Assembly: GCA_002296965.1 (NCBI GenBank)
Contig: DBIW01000020.1
Location: 24,990 to 88,989, forward strand
From: Treponema sp. UBA792
Lineage (GTDB): Bacteria; Spirochaetota; Spirochaetia; Treponematales; Treponemataceae
Direction of reading: 5' to 3'
DNA length: 64,000 nt
Notes under the pieces: generated by a model
What the model was told of the DNA's origin: nothing
Seen by the model: the letters and a program-made list of their open reading frames with translations, nothing else
Database searches by the model: none
Part shown: in pieces, positions 45,501 to 53,766 of the stretch
How positions within the stretch are numbered: position 1 is the first letter of the stretch
Layout of the letters: the number at the start of each line of letters is the position of its first letter
Position numbers and translations under genes: made by a program

Positions 45501-46521
45501 ACATCATCAGCCAGCGCTCAGTCGCCTCAGGATCATCCGCGGAAAGAGGCCTGCCGTTCTTATCGGCAGTATAATGCACGTCGATATAGACCGAGCAGGC
45601 GTTGTTCTCCTCGGAGACCTCCATATCCTCAAGTTTTCCGTGCTTTTTCAGATACTTCATTCCGATTACGGCCATATCCATCAGGCAGACAGGCTTGTCC
45701 TTGCGTCCGGCGTACAGGTCCGCGCGCATATTGTTGTAGTTCTCAAGCGATTTTCTGAAGAGTCCGGCATAAGGGCCGTCCTCAATCTTTATGTCCTTAA
45801 GCTCGGTAAGGAATGTCGTGTGCCGGCAGTGATCCGACCAGTACGTGTCAAGAACCCGGATCTCGGTCTCCGTAGGATTGCGATTCTCGCCCCGGAAATA
45901 TTCCTGAAGGAATTTTATGTCCGCAAGATCCATCGCAAGTCCCATCTTTCCGCGGTATTCATCCAGCTCCGCGCCGCTCCAGGAGATGAATCCGTCAACC
46001 ACGGGAATATCGCCTGGAACCTCGGCGCTCATTTTCAGGGTCGCCGGTTTTCCGTCATCTCCGGTAAGCCGTGAGTCAACCGGATTCACAAGATAATTCT
46101 CGATTTTTCTGATTTCTTCATCCGAGACATCTCCCTTCAGAAGAACAATTTTTGCGCAGCGGACGGCAGGAGGTTCGGAATTGCCGCTGATACCGGCAAG
46201 CCCCGCGCGCAGAATCTGAATGCACTGCTCCGCGCTGTCCGCGCGCTGGTCGTACTGGCCGGGAAGAAATTCCCATGCGATCTTCTTGAATCCGTCCTCT
46301 CCGGGAATAGAATCAAACGTGCAGAAATCGCTCTGCGGCTCGGAAAAAATTCTTGACGCCGCGACTCCGGCCACATCCTCCGTCACATTTTCTATATCAT
46401 AACGGTTCAGATAACGGACCGCTGTAACTCCGGAAATTCCAAGGAATCCTGTTATCTCCGAATAAATTCTTGCGGCCTCATTCTCAAAGCCGGGCTTTCT
46501 TTCTACATATAAACGAAACAT
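42550..46521 (-). CDS. purL: Phosphoribosylformylglycinamidine synthase, single-chain form
   Basis: This 1323-residue enzyme performs the fourth step of purine synthesis, turning FGAR into FGAM with glutamine. It is the large fused form: N-terminal PurS-like region, two AIR-synthase-type halves (DTYWSDHCRHTTFLTEL, NETHNHPTEIEPFGGAATC, GGTGRDGIGGATGSS) and a C-terminal class I glutaminase (Cys in LVLGICNGFQAL, His in SHGEGRFV). Many Gram-positive bacteria instead use separate PurS, PurL and PurQ. The frame stays open to 46539, but MFRLYVERKPGF at 46521 is the usual start and lies six bases after TATAAT. Confidence 0.97.
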   Translation of the reverse strand: MFRLYVERKPGFENEAARIYSEITGFLGISGVTAVRYLNRYDIENVTEDVAGVAASRIFSEPQSDFCTFDSIPGEDGFKKIAWEFLPGQYDQRADSAEQCIQILRAGLAGISGNSEPPAVRCAKIVLLKGDVSDEEIRKIENYLVNPVDSRLTGDDGKPATLKMSAEVPGDIPVVDGFISWSGAELDEYRGKMGLAMDLADIKFLQEYFRGENRNPTETEIRVLDTYWSDHCRHTTFLTELKDIKIEDGPYAGLFRKSLENYNNMRADLYAGRKDKPVCLMDMAVIGMKYLKKHGKLEDMEVSEENNACSVYIDVHYTADKNGRPLSADDPEATERWLMMFKNETHNHPTEIEPFGGAATCLGGAIRDPLSGRSWVYQSMRITGAADPTVPLSETMKGKLPQVKIVREAAQGFSSYGNQIGLTTGLVQEIYHPGYAAKRMELGAVIAAAPVDTVVRERPEPGDVVILLGGGTGRDGIGGATGSSKVHTVKSVTTAAAEVQKGNAVEERKIQRLFRNKDVSLMIRRCNDFGAGGVSVAIGELAPGLEINLDMVPKKYDGLNGTELAISESQERMAVVVRRPDAERFIAAASAENLNAVVVADVTDTDRLVMKWRGKTIVDLERGFLDAAGAHHEASAVIASPAEPEKSPLRNPLPSVAAELDKPVKCAGCVESRLKKAWLADMGDLACCSQRGLGERFDGSIGAASVLFPYGGKYQNTPEAAMSAKIPVVTPRETSTVSMMSYGFDPRVGEWSPWHGAKISVLSSLAKIACVGGKARTARLSFQEFFGRAVSEKRWGYPAAALLGSVDAQIESGCASIGGKDSMSGTFENLDVPHTLVSFAVAHDEAENVVSGSFKSAGNSIYMISVPYSDILAPDYDTFLANSDVIYGLNRKGKISAMYPVGAGGIAEAVSKMALGNMTGAEIEGGNVRSLFVPAYGNIIIETDEDLEKSGFAAGTVVKLGKTVADREIRILNAKIDGVTAGCVTLGLEEILGVWEGRLKEVFPPVSGAPVQLELPEWAVSVHKSLSEVRKSPSFAEPKTHPKVLIPVFPGTNCEYDMARAFNIAGADTKILVLRNKNPEMLADSLREFAAELRSTQILALAGGFSAGDEPDGSAKFIANVLRAGAVSEEIMSLLKKRGGLVLGICNGFQALVKTGLAVCGEIRDMAPDMPTLTYNRIGRHVSRIVRTRIVSAASPWALHPSVVDGRNHLVAVSHGEGRFVVDPVTAERLFQNGQVFSQYVDEFGRPAVFEPDNPNGSAFAIEGITSPDGHVLGKMGHNERGIGTDGDGASLDLFRNVAGNPLTNQNETTCENIFAAGVAYFR

Positions 46522-46527
46522 TCCCCG

Positions 46528-46556
46528 ATTATAATGCAAAAATGCTTAACTCTCAA
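46528..46556 (-). promoter_or_regulatory. purL promoter, leaderless geometry
   Basis: On the minus strand TTGAGA (46551-46556), 17 bases, TATAAT (46528-46533), then six bases to the ATG. A near-ideal promoter with no room for a ribosome-binding site. Confidence 0.75.
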
Positions 46557-46573
46557 GCACGGCAGCTGTCTGC

Positions 46574-47812
46574 TCACACATATATGTCATCCGTCCGGCC
46601 CTTTATTATAAGATGGCCATCATCAAAGGCCCTGCGCAGCACGCTGAAAAAATAGGAGGTGACACGCTCGCCGTCAGCACGGCGCACAGGACGGAGAATC
46701 TCCTCCCTCTCAAGAATTCCGCCGCGCCGGCCGGAAGACACATTGTCAAGAATTTTCGCACGGAAAGCGTCATTCTTTCCGGCAAGAAGGAAGCATATAT
46801 CGTCGTCCGTCATGCCTCTCAGCTGATCCTGAATGAACCTGTCGTCCGCATTCACGACGTCATCGGCGGTAAAAAGCCTGCTTCTCAGATCCTCGCCCAG
46901 CTCCGGATCATCATCCGAAAGCGAGGACAAAATCTCGTTCTCCGCGGAAGGAGACATTTTCTTGAGTATCTGGGCAAGCGCATTCCTGCCGTCAATATTC
47001 TCCGCCCTTTCCGCCGCAACAGAAAGAGATTTCTCGTGCATCGCCTGATCTATCCGGCGGATCACGTCCGGGCGGACAGGCTCCATCTTTGCAAGCCGCA
47101 GAACCGTCGCGGACTTCTCCTCCGGACTCATCATGTTTATCACGTCGGCCGCTTTCTTAGGCTCAAGATAGGAAAGCACTATCGCCTTTATTCCCATGCT
47201 CTCGTCCTTGACCAGACGGTAGATTCTGTCAGGATCCGCGCTGCTCAGATACTCAAAGGGCTTTCCGCCCGCAAAGGGAACAGCCTTTGAAAGCATCTCA
47301 TCCGCACGTTTTTTTCCGTAAGCCTTCTCAAGAATTTCCCTTGCGGTATCAACGCCGCCGGAGTGACGGGATTTCTCAAGAAGACTGTTGAATTCCGCAA
47401 GGATTACAGAGGCCTCATCCGGGCTTACGGATCTTATCGTGGCGATTTCCGGCACAATCCGCGATATTTGCTCCTCGGAGAGATGCGGGAGTATCTTTGC
47501 GGCTTCATCCTCACCGATCAGAAGCAGGAATTTCGCGACGCGCCTGTAGATGCTGTCCTTGCCTCCGGAGGAAGTTCCGGTAACTTTGACAAGACCGCCG
47601 GATTTCAGATGGCGGACAGCCTCGGCCGCAGGCGATGCGCTCTCAGAGGCCGGTGGCACAGGCGCGGAAGATTTTTTCCGCCCGGAAGCCGTATTTTCAG
47701 GAGAATTTTCTTTTCTGCCGCCGGATTCTCCGCCTTTATGTTCAAATTCGGCCGGCCGGAATGGAACCGCTGAATTCCTGTAAGCGTCAGCCCTGATGTC
47801 ATTCATATTCAT
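46574..47812 (-). CDS. fliG: FliG-type flagellar switch protein, divergent copy
   Basis: This 412-residue protein belongs to the FliG family, which couples the flagellar motor to the switch. After a Ser/Pro-rich stretch (to about residue 75) come the FliG N domain (RVAKFLLLIGEDEAAKILPHLSEEQI), middle domain and C-terminal armadillo-like domain ending near GHLIIKGRTDDIYV. The middle-domain EHPQ motif, which contacts FliM, reads DESM. Spirochaetes usually encode two FliG proteins. This one lies outside any flagellar operon and has these changes, so it is probably the accessory FliG1-type copy. The ATG at 47812 has GGGGA seven bases upstream. Confidence 0.85.
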   Translation of the reverse strand: MNMNDIRADAYRNSAVPFRPAEFEHKGGESGGRKENSPENTASGRKKSSAPVPPASESASPAAEAVRHLKSGGLVKVTGTSSGGKDSIYRRVAKFLLLIGEDEAAKILPHLSEEQISRIVPEIATIRSVSPDEASVILAEFNSLLEKSRHSGGVDTAREILEKAYGKKRADEMLSKAVPFAGGKPFEYLSSADPDRIYRLVKDESMGIKAIVLSYLEPKKAADVINMMSPEEKSATVLRLAKMEPVRPDVIRRIDQAMHEKSLSVAAERAENIDGRNALAQILKKMSPSAENEILSSLSDDDPELGEDLRSRLFTADDVVNADDRFIQDQLRGMTDDDICFLLAGKNDAFRAKILDNVSSGRRGGILEREEILRPVRRADGERVTSYFFSVLRRAFDDGHLIIKGRTDDIYV

Positions 47813-47858
47813 AGAATTTCCCCTCAGAAAAGAAGCTCCGTCCGTAAGACATCGGTCC

Positions 47859-48614
47859 TCATTCCTTGTAGTCAAGCGCGGTGAGAATTTCCGTGTGGTC
47901 GGCGAAAACGGCGACTGTATGCTCCTCGTGGCAGGAGACCTTGCCGTCAGATGTGACTACAGTCCAGTCCCCGTCAACCTCGACATCGGCAGTTCCGAGA
48001 TTTATCATCGGCTCTATAGCCAGAACCATGCCTTCCCTTATCCTCGGATTGGAGCCGCGGAAAGGACAGTTCGGAATGCTCGGATCCTCATGAACCTCGA
48101 TTCCCACGCCGTGGCCGCAGTAATCGTAAACCACACCGTATCCGTGTGAGTCCGCTATTGAATAGACGGCCTTTGAGATGTCGCTTATACGGTTTCCGAC
48201 CCTGCAGGCCTCGATTCCGGCCGCAAGACATTCCGCTGTCACAGACTGAAGCTGCCTGATTTCCGGACGGACGTTTCCGATAAGAAGCGAATGGGTTGTG
48301 TCGCTTATGAAACCGTCAAGGTCTATTCCGACATCTATGGAGACAAGATCGCCGTCGTGTATTATCTTCCTGGCGGACGGAACTCCGTGTATGACCTCGT
48401 TGTTTATGCTTATGCATATCGCGCCGGGAAACTCCTCGTGATACCATGCCGGTGTTCCTCCATGGGACTCTATGTAATTCCTGAAAAGCTCATCGACTTC
48501 CTTCGTGCTCATTCCGGCTTTTACGGCGGGAATGAGCTCGTTGAACATATCGGCCGTAAGATGACATGACTTCCTGATTCCGGCGATTTCCTCGTCGTTC
48601 TTGATTATTATCAT
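47859..48614 (-). CDS. map: Methionine aminopeptidase, type I
   Basis: This 251-residue enzyme removes N-terminal methionine from new proteins. The metal ligands are visible: the Asp pair in VSIDVGIDLDGFISDTTHS, the His in YCGHGVGIEVHEDP, and the Glu residues in MVLAIEPMINLG and SCHEEHTVAVF. It lacks the N-terminal zinc extension, so it is the short bacterial form. AGGAAG lies eight bases before the ATG. fliG starts 46 bases downstream and may be cotranscribed. Confidence 0.97.
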   Translation of the reverse strand: MIIIKNDEEIAGIRKSCHLTADMFNELIPAVKAGMSTKEVDELFRNYIESHGGTPAWYHEEFPGAICISINNEVIHGVPSARKIIHDGDLVSIDVGIDLDGFISDTTHSLLIGNVRPEIRQLQSVTAECLAAGIEACRVGNRISDISKAVYSIADSHGYGVVYDYCGHGVGIEVHEDPSIPNCPFRGSNPRIREGMVLAIEPMINLGTADVEVDGDWTVVTSDGKVSCHEEHTVAVFADHTEILTALDYKE

Positions 48615-48729
48615 AAATAAAACTTCCTTTGTGTGCTTCTGACGAAGTTATTCTAATATAACCGCAGGAAAAATACAATCTTGAGGAACGGAACCGATGC
48701 GGCAGATGAGCGCTTTAAGCGCACAGATA

Positions 48730-48758
48730 TTGACATCATTCCGACATTCTGCTATAAA
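48730..48758 (+). promoter_or_regulatory. tRNA-Val promoter
   Basis: TTGACA (48730-48735), 17 bases, TATAAA (48753-48758), about 20 bases before the mature tRNA. Confidence 0.8.
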
Positions 48759-48778
48759 TTAATCCGCTGACTCAACAC

Positions 48779-48852
48779 GGACGGTTAGCTCAGCTGGTAC
48801 GAGCGTCTGGTTTACACCCAGAATGTCGGGAGTTCGATCCTCTCACCGTCCA
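48779..48852 (+). tRNA. tRNA-Val (anticodon UAC)
   Basis: The 74-base sequence folds as a tRNA. The acceptor stem GGACGGT pairs with ACCGTCC, the D-arm starts TAGCTCAG, the anticodon stem TCTGG/CCAGA encloses a loop with TAC, and the T-arm has TTCGATC. The discriminator is A and the CCA end is not encoded. It stands alone, with its own promoter and terminator. Confidence 0.95.
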
Positions 48853-48854
48853 TC

Positions 48855-48883
48855 AGACCATGATGATTTTCATGGTCTTTTTT
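48855..48883 (+). terminator. tRNA-Val terminator
   Basis: AGACCATGA (48855-48863) and TCATGGTCT (48870-48878) form a perfect 9-base stem followed by six T residues. Confidence 0.9.
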
Positions 48884-48961
48884 ATTTTAAAGCGTATCGG
48901 TCCGCACAAGAACCGTCCCCCGGTCAATACCTCGGCACAGGAGAATTCCCGCACCGGCCGG

Positions 48962-49372
48962 CTAAATTATTTTTCCGCGTGAATTCTTTAGCAGGGAACG
49001 GATTTTCTTTCCGCGCAGGCGTTTTTCCACGGAATTTCTTGTGGGCTTTGTCCTGCGCCGTTTCTTAGGGACAGCAGCTGCAGATGCGATCCTGTTCTCA
49101 ATCCGCTCAAGCGCAATCCTCCGGTTCTGTTCCTGGGTCCGCCGCTCCGAGACCGTGACGCACAGCTCTCCCGCCGCATTTACGGACGCAGCAAGCCGGC
49201 TCATCACCATATTCATCTCTTCCTGAGCAAGACCTTCCGCCCGCGCAAGCGGAAACGCCGCCTGAACCCTTGTGTTCACCTTGTTGACATTCTGGCCGCC
49301 CTTTCCGCCGCTTCTGGAGAATGTCAGTCTCGTCAGGGCGAGCACAGAATCACGGAGAAGCTTTCTGTCCAA
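48962..49372 (-). CDS. arfB: Peptidyl-tRNA hydrolase ArfB (YaeJ family)
   Basis: This 136-residue protein has the release-factor GGQ motif (GGKGGQNVNKVNT, Gly25-Gly26-Gln27) and a basic C-terminal tail (PKKRRRTKPTRNSVEKRLRGKK). Release-factor anticodon-reading domains are absent. ArfB frees ribosomes stalled at the end of broken mRNAs by hydrolysing the peptidyl-tRNA; the tail enters the empty mRNA channel. The HAD gene upstream ends 12 bases from the arfB start region, so the two are probably cotranscribed. Confidence 0.93.
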   Translation of the reverse strand: MDRKLLRDSVLALTRLTFSRSGGKGGQNVNKVNTRVQAAFPLARAEGLAQEEMNMVMSRLAASVNAAGELCVTVSERRTQEQNRRIALERIENRIASAAAVPKKRRRTKPTRNSVEKRLRGKKIRSLLKNSRGKII

Positions 49373-49384
49373 AGGACACCTCCC

Positions 49385-50026
49385 TCATGCAAGGCCGAGC
49401 GATGAGAATTCACGCTCCAGCCTGTCCGCATCCTCAAATCTGAACGACCTGATTCCAAGAGATCCGGCGGCGTCACAGTTGGACTGCTTGTCGTCAACGA
49501 ACACCGCGTCGGCCGGCGAGACGTCTTCAGCCGTGAGTATTATCCGCCAGAATTCAGGATCCGGCTTAGACACTCCCATCATGCAGGAGGCATAAGTCTG
49601 ATCAAAGACGGCATAGTCACCGCGCTCAAGATGATTGAAGTAATGGCTGTCGATGGTGTTTGTTCCGCACACGACGCGGTTTCCGCCGGCCCGCAGCTTC
49701 AGGACAAGATTCCAAACCGCCTGGTTTCTGACCGGATGAAACAGCCAGTGCCACCAGTCAGTTCTTACCGGAATTCCCGAACGGCAGGAGAATATCCTCC
49801 AGAATTCCCTGGAAGTTATCTGACCGTCGCTGCACATTGTAAGAAGATCCGTTCCGTCGGGACTGTATTCCTTTTTGTCGGCAGGACGTCCGTAAGCGGC
49901 GTTGCCTCCGATACATCCGCATTTTCTCATGAATTCATCCTCGCTGATTCCGAGGATCCGGCAGATTCTGCCTTCTATGGCGGCCGTAGTAGTCACAACT
50001 CCGCCCATGTCAAAAATATAAAGCAT
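49385..50026 (-). CDS. HAD-family hydrolase
   Basis: This 213-residue protein is a HAD subfamily IA hydrolase. It starts MLYIFDMGGVV, where motif I has the nucleophile Asp but glycine in place of the usual second Asp (as in YihX-like and some epoxide-hydrolase N-terminal relatives). Motif III is SKPDPEFW and motif IV is VFVDDKQSNCDAAGSLG. The substrate is unknown. The ATG at 50026 is chosen because residues before it are not part of the fold. Confidence 0.85.
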   Translation of the reverse strand: MLYIFDMGGVVTTTAAIEGRICRILGISEDEFMRKCGCIGGNAAYGRPADKKEYSPDGTDLLTMCSDGQITSREFWRIFSCRSGIPVRTDWWHWLFHPVRNQAVWNLVLKLRAGGNRVVCGTNTIDSHYFNHLERGDYAVFDQTYASCMMGVSKPDPEFWRIILTAEDVSPADAVFVDDKQSNCDAAGSLGIRSFRFEDADRLEREFSSLGLA

Positions 50027-50118
50027 ATAAGATACAAAAATACGTCTGGCCAAGGTCCGCCTGCACCCGGCCCCCTAAGTCCGCCGCCTTTATGGCTTGG
50101 ATGGACACCAAACAGGAA

Positions 50119-50142
50119 CGGCCGCCCGGAAGGAAGCGGCCG
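50119..50142 (-). terminator. GC-rich hairpin after adk
   Basis: CGGCCGC (50119-50125) and GCGGCCG (50136-50142) form a 7-base stem with a 10-base loop, 16 bases past the adk stop. There is no U-tract. Confidence 0.4.
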
Positions 50143-50157
50143 CCATGAATTCCGCGG

Positions 50158-50790
50158 CTATTTTGCCGGGAAGAGTTTTTTGAATTCACCGAGAAGCACA
50201 TCCGTCTCGATTGAAGCGTCAAGATCGGTTATGTTTCCCCTCTTTCTGTAAAAGTCTATAAGCGGCTCGGTCTGCTCGCGGTACACATCCATCCTGTGAA
50301 GAATGGATTCCTGCTTGTCGTCATCACGCTGGTAAAGCTCGCCGCCGCATTTGTCGCATACGCCCTCGACCTTCGGAGGAAGCGTCAGCACATTGAAATT
50401 CGCGCCGCATTTCCTGCACACGCGGCGTGTGCTGAGTCTTTTTATCACGATCTCGTCCTTTATGACAAAATTGACGACCGCCACATCCGGGCAGATGGAG
50501 GTGAACATCTCCGCCTGAGGAATCGTGCGCGGAAAGCCGTCAAGGATAAAGCCGTTGCTCACATCCGGCTGGGAGAGGCGCTCCTTCACCAGCTCGCAGG
50601 TTATCTCGTCACTTACAAGCGAGCCGGAATCGATTATCGCCTTTACCTTGACTCCAAGCGGTGTCTGATTCTTTATCGCCGCGCGGAAAATGTCTCCTGT
50701 CGAGATATGAGGAATTTTGTAGTCCTCCGCTACTTTTACGGCGAGTGAACCCTTGCCTGCTCCAGGCGGGCCTAGAAAGATGAAATTCAT
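50158..50790 (-). CDS. adk: Adenylate kinase
   Basis: This 210-residue enzyme balances AMP, ADP and ATP. The P-loop is GPPGAGKGS (7-15), STGD and DGFPRT mark the AMP site, and the lid carries a four-cysteine zinc site (CRKCGANFN and CDKCGG). It is the long, zinc-bearing form usual in Gram-positives and several other phyla. GGAG lies five bases before the ATG. Confidence 0.97.
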   Translation of the reverse strand: MNFIFLGPPGAGKGSLAVKVAEDYKIPHISTGDIFRAAIKNQTPLGVKVKAIIDSGSLVSDEITCELVKERLSQPDVSNGFILDGFPRTIPQAEMFTSICPDVAVVNFVIKDEIVIKRLSTRRVCRKCGANFNVLTLPPKVEGVCDKCGGELYQRDDDKQESILHRMDVYREQTEPLIDFYRKRGNITDLDASIETDVLLGEFKKLFPAK

Positions 50791-50816
50791 AGTTTCTCCA
50801 ATAAAAAGTCTATAAA

Positions 50817-50839
50817 GAAATCCGTCTGATGCGGATTTC
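50817..50839 (-). terminator. Terminator of the malQ-xer-hslVU operon
   Basis: GAAATCCG (50817-50824) and CGGATTTC (50832-50839) form a perfect 8-base stem. On the minus strand it is followed by a T-rich stretch. It lies 40 bases past the hslU stop. Confidence 0.75.
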
Positions 50840-50878
50840 CGTCAATTTTACAGCTAAAATGTGATTCCCGCAAGCCGG

Positions 50879-52288
50879 TTACAGTATATAACGTGACAAA
50901 TCGACATCAGAAACAACATCATTAAGCTTTGAGTCCACGTACGGCGCATCGATTCTTATCGTCTCCCCTCCGTGGGAGTCCGCATCAAAGGAAATCTCGT
51001 CAAGCACTTTCTCCATTATGGTGTGGAGACGGCGCGCGCCTATGTTCTCGCTTCTTGAATTCACATCCTCGGCGATGAAGCTCATGCGGTCGATGGCGTC
51101 ATCCGCGAATTCAAGCCTGACACCCTCGGTGGACAGGAGCGAAGTATACTGCATTATGAGGGAATTCTTCGGCTCCAGCAGAATCCGCCTGAAATCCTCC
51201 CTGTGAAGGGAATCAAGCTCGACTCGCAGCGGAAATCTTCCCTGCAGCTCCGGAATCAGGTCGCTCGGAGCCGCGACACTGAACGCGCCGGCCGCAATAA
51301 AAAGTATATGGGTTGTGTCAACGACACCGTACTTAGTATTGACATTGCTGCCCTCCACTATAGGCAGGATGTCACGCTGAACCCCCTCGCGGGACACATC
51401 CTGTCCGTGGCTCTCTCCGTGAACTGCGATCTTGTCAATCTCGTCTATGAATATGATTCCGCTCTGCTCGACACGCGACTTGGCCTCGTCCGCGACCTTC
51501 TCGCTGTCAACCATGCTGTCAAGGGTCTCCTCGGTAAGAATTTTTCTGGCCTCACGGACCGTAAGCGAACGTCTTCTGGGACGTCCGCCTCCGTTCATCA
51601 TGCTGACAATCCCCTGCATCCCCTTCTCAAGGTCGTCAAGGCTTCCGCCCGCGAAAATCTCCATGCTCGGCATCTGGCTCCGCCCGTTCACGACCATATC
51701 AACCTCGCGGTCCTCAAGAAGCCCGTCACGGAGCATACGCCTGAATTTTTCCCTTGTTGTCTCCTCCTGCGCGGAATTCCCGTCTGGAACAGGCTGGTCG
51801 GCGCTCTCCCCGGAATCAGAAGTCTTTCCGCCGTCACTGTTTTTCCCGCTGCCGGGAAGAAGAAGGTCAAGCAGCTTCTCCTCCACGACGGATACGCTTT
51901 TTCCGCGGAGATTCTCCTCCATCTCCGCCTTGACGTCGTTATAGGCCACGGCCATAAGATCCCGTACCATTGACTCCACGTCCCGTCCGACATATCCGAC
52001 TTCTGTATATTTTGTAGCCTCTACCTTGAGGAACGGCGCATTGCACAGTTTTGCCAGGCGGCGGGCAATCTCTGTTTTTCCCACGCCTGTAGGTCCTATC
52101 ATCAGTATATTTTTCGGGGCCACCTCATCCCTTATTTCCTCCGGCAGCCTCAGCCTCCGGAAACGGTTTCGCAGGGCGACGGCCACAGCCCTTTTAGCCT
52201 TTTCCTGGCCTATTATATACTGATCCAGCCTGGCCACGATTTCCTTAGGTGTAAGCGCGCCGTCCATAGTATTGCTGTTGTCTGACAA
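50879..52288 (-). CDS. hslU: HslU ATPase subunit of the HslUV protease
   Basis: HslU is the AAA+ ring that unfolds proteins for HslV. This 469-residue protein begins its conserved part with LTPKEIVARLDQYIIGQEKAKRAVA, then Walker A GPTGVGKT near 70 and Walker B GIIFIDEIDKI, with the inserted I domain (about 110-235) between them. The start is TTG at 52288, supported by GGAGG eight bases upstream; an ATG seven codons later has no such site. hslV ends directly before it, so both subunits are made from one mRNA. Confidence 0.96.
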   Translation of the reverse strand: MSDNSNTMDGALTPKEIVARLDQYIIGQEKAKRAVAVALRNRFRRLRLPEEIRDEVAPKNILMIGPTGVGKTEIARRLAKLCNAPFLKVEATKYTEVGYVGRDVESMVRDLMAVAYNDVKAEMEENLRGKSVSVVEEKLLDLLLPGSGKNSDGGKTSDSGESADQPVPDGNSAQEETTREKFRRMLRDGLLEDREVDMVVNGRSQMPSMEIFAGGSLDDLEKGMQGIVSMMNGGGRPRRRSLTVREARKILTEETLDSMVDSEKVADEAKSRVEQSGIIFIDEIDKIAVHGESHGQDVSREGVQRDILPIVEGSNVNTKYGVVDTTHILFIAAGAFSVAAPSDLIPELQGRFPLRVELDSLHREDFRRILLEPKNSLIMQYTSLLSTEGVRLEFADDAIDRMSFIAEDVNSRSENIGARRLHTIMEKVLDEISFDADSHGGETIRIDAPYVDSKLNDVVSDVDLSRYIL

Positions 52289-52831
52289 TTAAATTTCCTC
52301 CACAGTGATGTTTCCGTTCGTATAGATGCATATATTTCCGGCTATCCGGAGACTGCGCTCAGCTATTTCCTTTGCGGAAAGCCCGGAGCAGTCAAGGTAG
52401 GCAAGAGCCGCGGAATAGGCATAGTTTCCGCCGGAACCAATTGCAAGAACATTGTTCTCCGGCTCGATGACGTTTCCGTCTCCCGAAATAAGGAGTATTT
52501 TGGATGCGTCCGCAACAATGAGCATGGCCTCAAGCTTGCTCAGGGAACGGTCCGTGCGCCACATCTTCGCAAGCTCCACGGCGGAACGGGTCAGATCTCC
52601 GTTGAATTCCTTCACCTTTGTCTCGAATTTGTCAAGGAGGGTGAACGCGTCCGCGACGGATCCGGCAAATCCGGTAAGAATTTTTCCGTCATATATTTTC
52701 CGGACCTTACGTGCGTTTCCTTTCGTGACCGTCTCGCCGAGCGTAACCTGACCGTCACCGGCCATGGCGACCTTTCCGTCACATCTTACGGCAATCACAG
52801 TCGTGCTGCGTATCTTTGGCTTTTTTCCCAT
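52289..52831 (-). CDS. hslV: HslV peptidase subunit of the HslUV protease
   Basis: HslV is the proteasome-like threonine peptidase. The 180-residue protein starts [16 protein letters not shown], where Thr after the short propeptide would be the nucleophile, and contains GDGQVTLG and [15 protein letters not shown]. The ATG at 52831 has GGAG eight bases upstream. An in-frame ATG at 52846 overlaps the xer stop but lies inside that ribosome-binding site. The order xer-hslV-hslU matches the conserved codV-clpQ-clpY order of Bacillus. Confidence 0.96.
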   Translation of the reverse strand: MGKKPKIRSTTVIAVRCDGKVAMAGDGQVTLGETVTKGNARKVRKIYDGKILTGFAGSVADAFTLLDKFETKVKEFNGDLTRSAVELAKMWRTDRSLSKLEAMLIVADASKILLISGDGNVIEPENNVLAIGSGGNYAYSAALAYLDCSGLSAKEIAERSLRIAGNICIYTNGNITVEEI

Positions 52832-52842
52832 AGTATTTCTCC

Positions 52843-53754
52843 TCATTTTTTTCCATGCGGATGCGCGCGGTTGTAAATCTCGATAAGCCTCTCCGTGGTC
52901 ACGTGGGTATAGCGCTGGGTGGTCGATATTGACGAATGTCCGAGCATCTCCTGTACAACCCGGACATCAGCGCCGGCCGAAATCATGGATGTCGCGAACG
53001 TATGCCTGAACGCATGGGGCGAGACATAATGGTTCGTTCCCTCCGCGCCCGAATACCTTGCGGTTATAAGCCTGACCCCCTGCGTGGTAAGATGGCCGCC
53101 CCTCTGATTTATAAACACAAACGGAGAGTCAGCGCCGTGCGCCTCAAGGACCTTTCTCCTGTCCGAAAAATACCGCTCCAATGAGGCGACGGCATCATCC
53201 GAAAGAAATACGGTTCTGTCCTTTCTTCCCTTTCCCGTGACAACCGCAGATTTTCTGTCATCCGACAGGTCAGACATCTTCATTCCTACCAGCTCACCCA
53301 CACGGCAGCCCGTTGAATACAACGTCTCGAATATCGCGTTATCCCGGCTTTCCCACAGCAGCTCATTGACTTCGGGACGGTGGCACAGGGAATCGACTTC
53401 AGCCTGGGTCATGAACCTGGGCATAAGCTTCGGCTGCCGCACATTCTTTATGTCAAGAGAGGGATTTACTTGAATATAATTAAATTTACGGCAATAGGCA
53501 AACAGAGTTCTCACCGCGGTGATGAACCTGTTCACCGATGCGGCCGATTTTCCGCGTCTCGTTATTCTGCCTATGCATTGAAGTATGTCCTCCCGGCCTA
53601 TCTCCGAAACCTCACGTCCGCCGCCGGAAATCTCCGCGAATTCACGCAAATCATTTCCATATCCTGCGACGGTGTTCGGGGACATTCCGCGGACAGCGTC
53701 AAGATAAAGAAGATATTCTTCTATGACATCAGAAAGAGTCTTTTCAGCCATCAT
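52843..53754 (-). CDS. xerC: XerC/D-type tyrosine recombinase
   Basis: This 303-residue enzyme has an N-terminal SAM-like DNA-binding domain and a C-terminal catalytic domain with all residues of the family: Arg151 (CRVGEL), Lys175 (TGKGRKDR), His247 and Arg250 (HAFRH), His273 (LGHSS) and the nucleophile Tyr282 (TTQRYTHV). Xer recombinases resolve chromosome dimers at dif. Its place directly before hslVU argues for a housekeeping Xer rather than a mobile integrase. Whether it is XerC or XerD is not certain. It starts 12 bases after malQ. Confidence 0.9.
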   Translation of the reverse strand: MMAEKTLSDVIEEYLLYLDAVRGMSPNTVAGYGNDLREFAEISGGGREVSEIGREDILQCIGRITRRGKSAASVNRFITAVRTLFAYCRKFNYIQVNPSLDIKNVRQPKLMPRFMTQAEVDSLCHRPEVNELLWESRDNAIFETLYSTGCRVGELVGMKMSDLSDDRKSAVVTGKGRKDRTVFLSDDAVASLERYFSDRRKVLEAHGADSPFVFINQRGGHLTTQGVRLITARYSGAEGTNHYVSPHAFRHTFATSMISAGADVRVVQEMLGHSSISTTQRYTHVTTERLIEIYNRAHPHGKK

Positions 53755-53766
53755 CCGCCGCCGGCA

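Noticed and set aside
52843..53754. The tyrosine recombinase as sign of an integrated element
   Set aside because: It lies in the conserved xer-hslV-hslU order with short gaps, and no att repeats, tRNA junction or phage genes are near.
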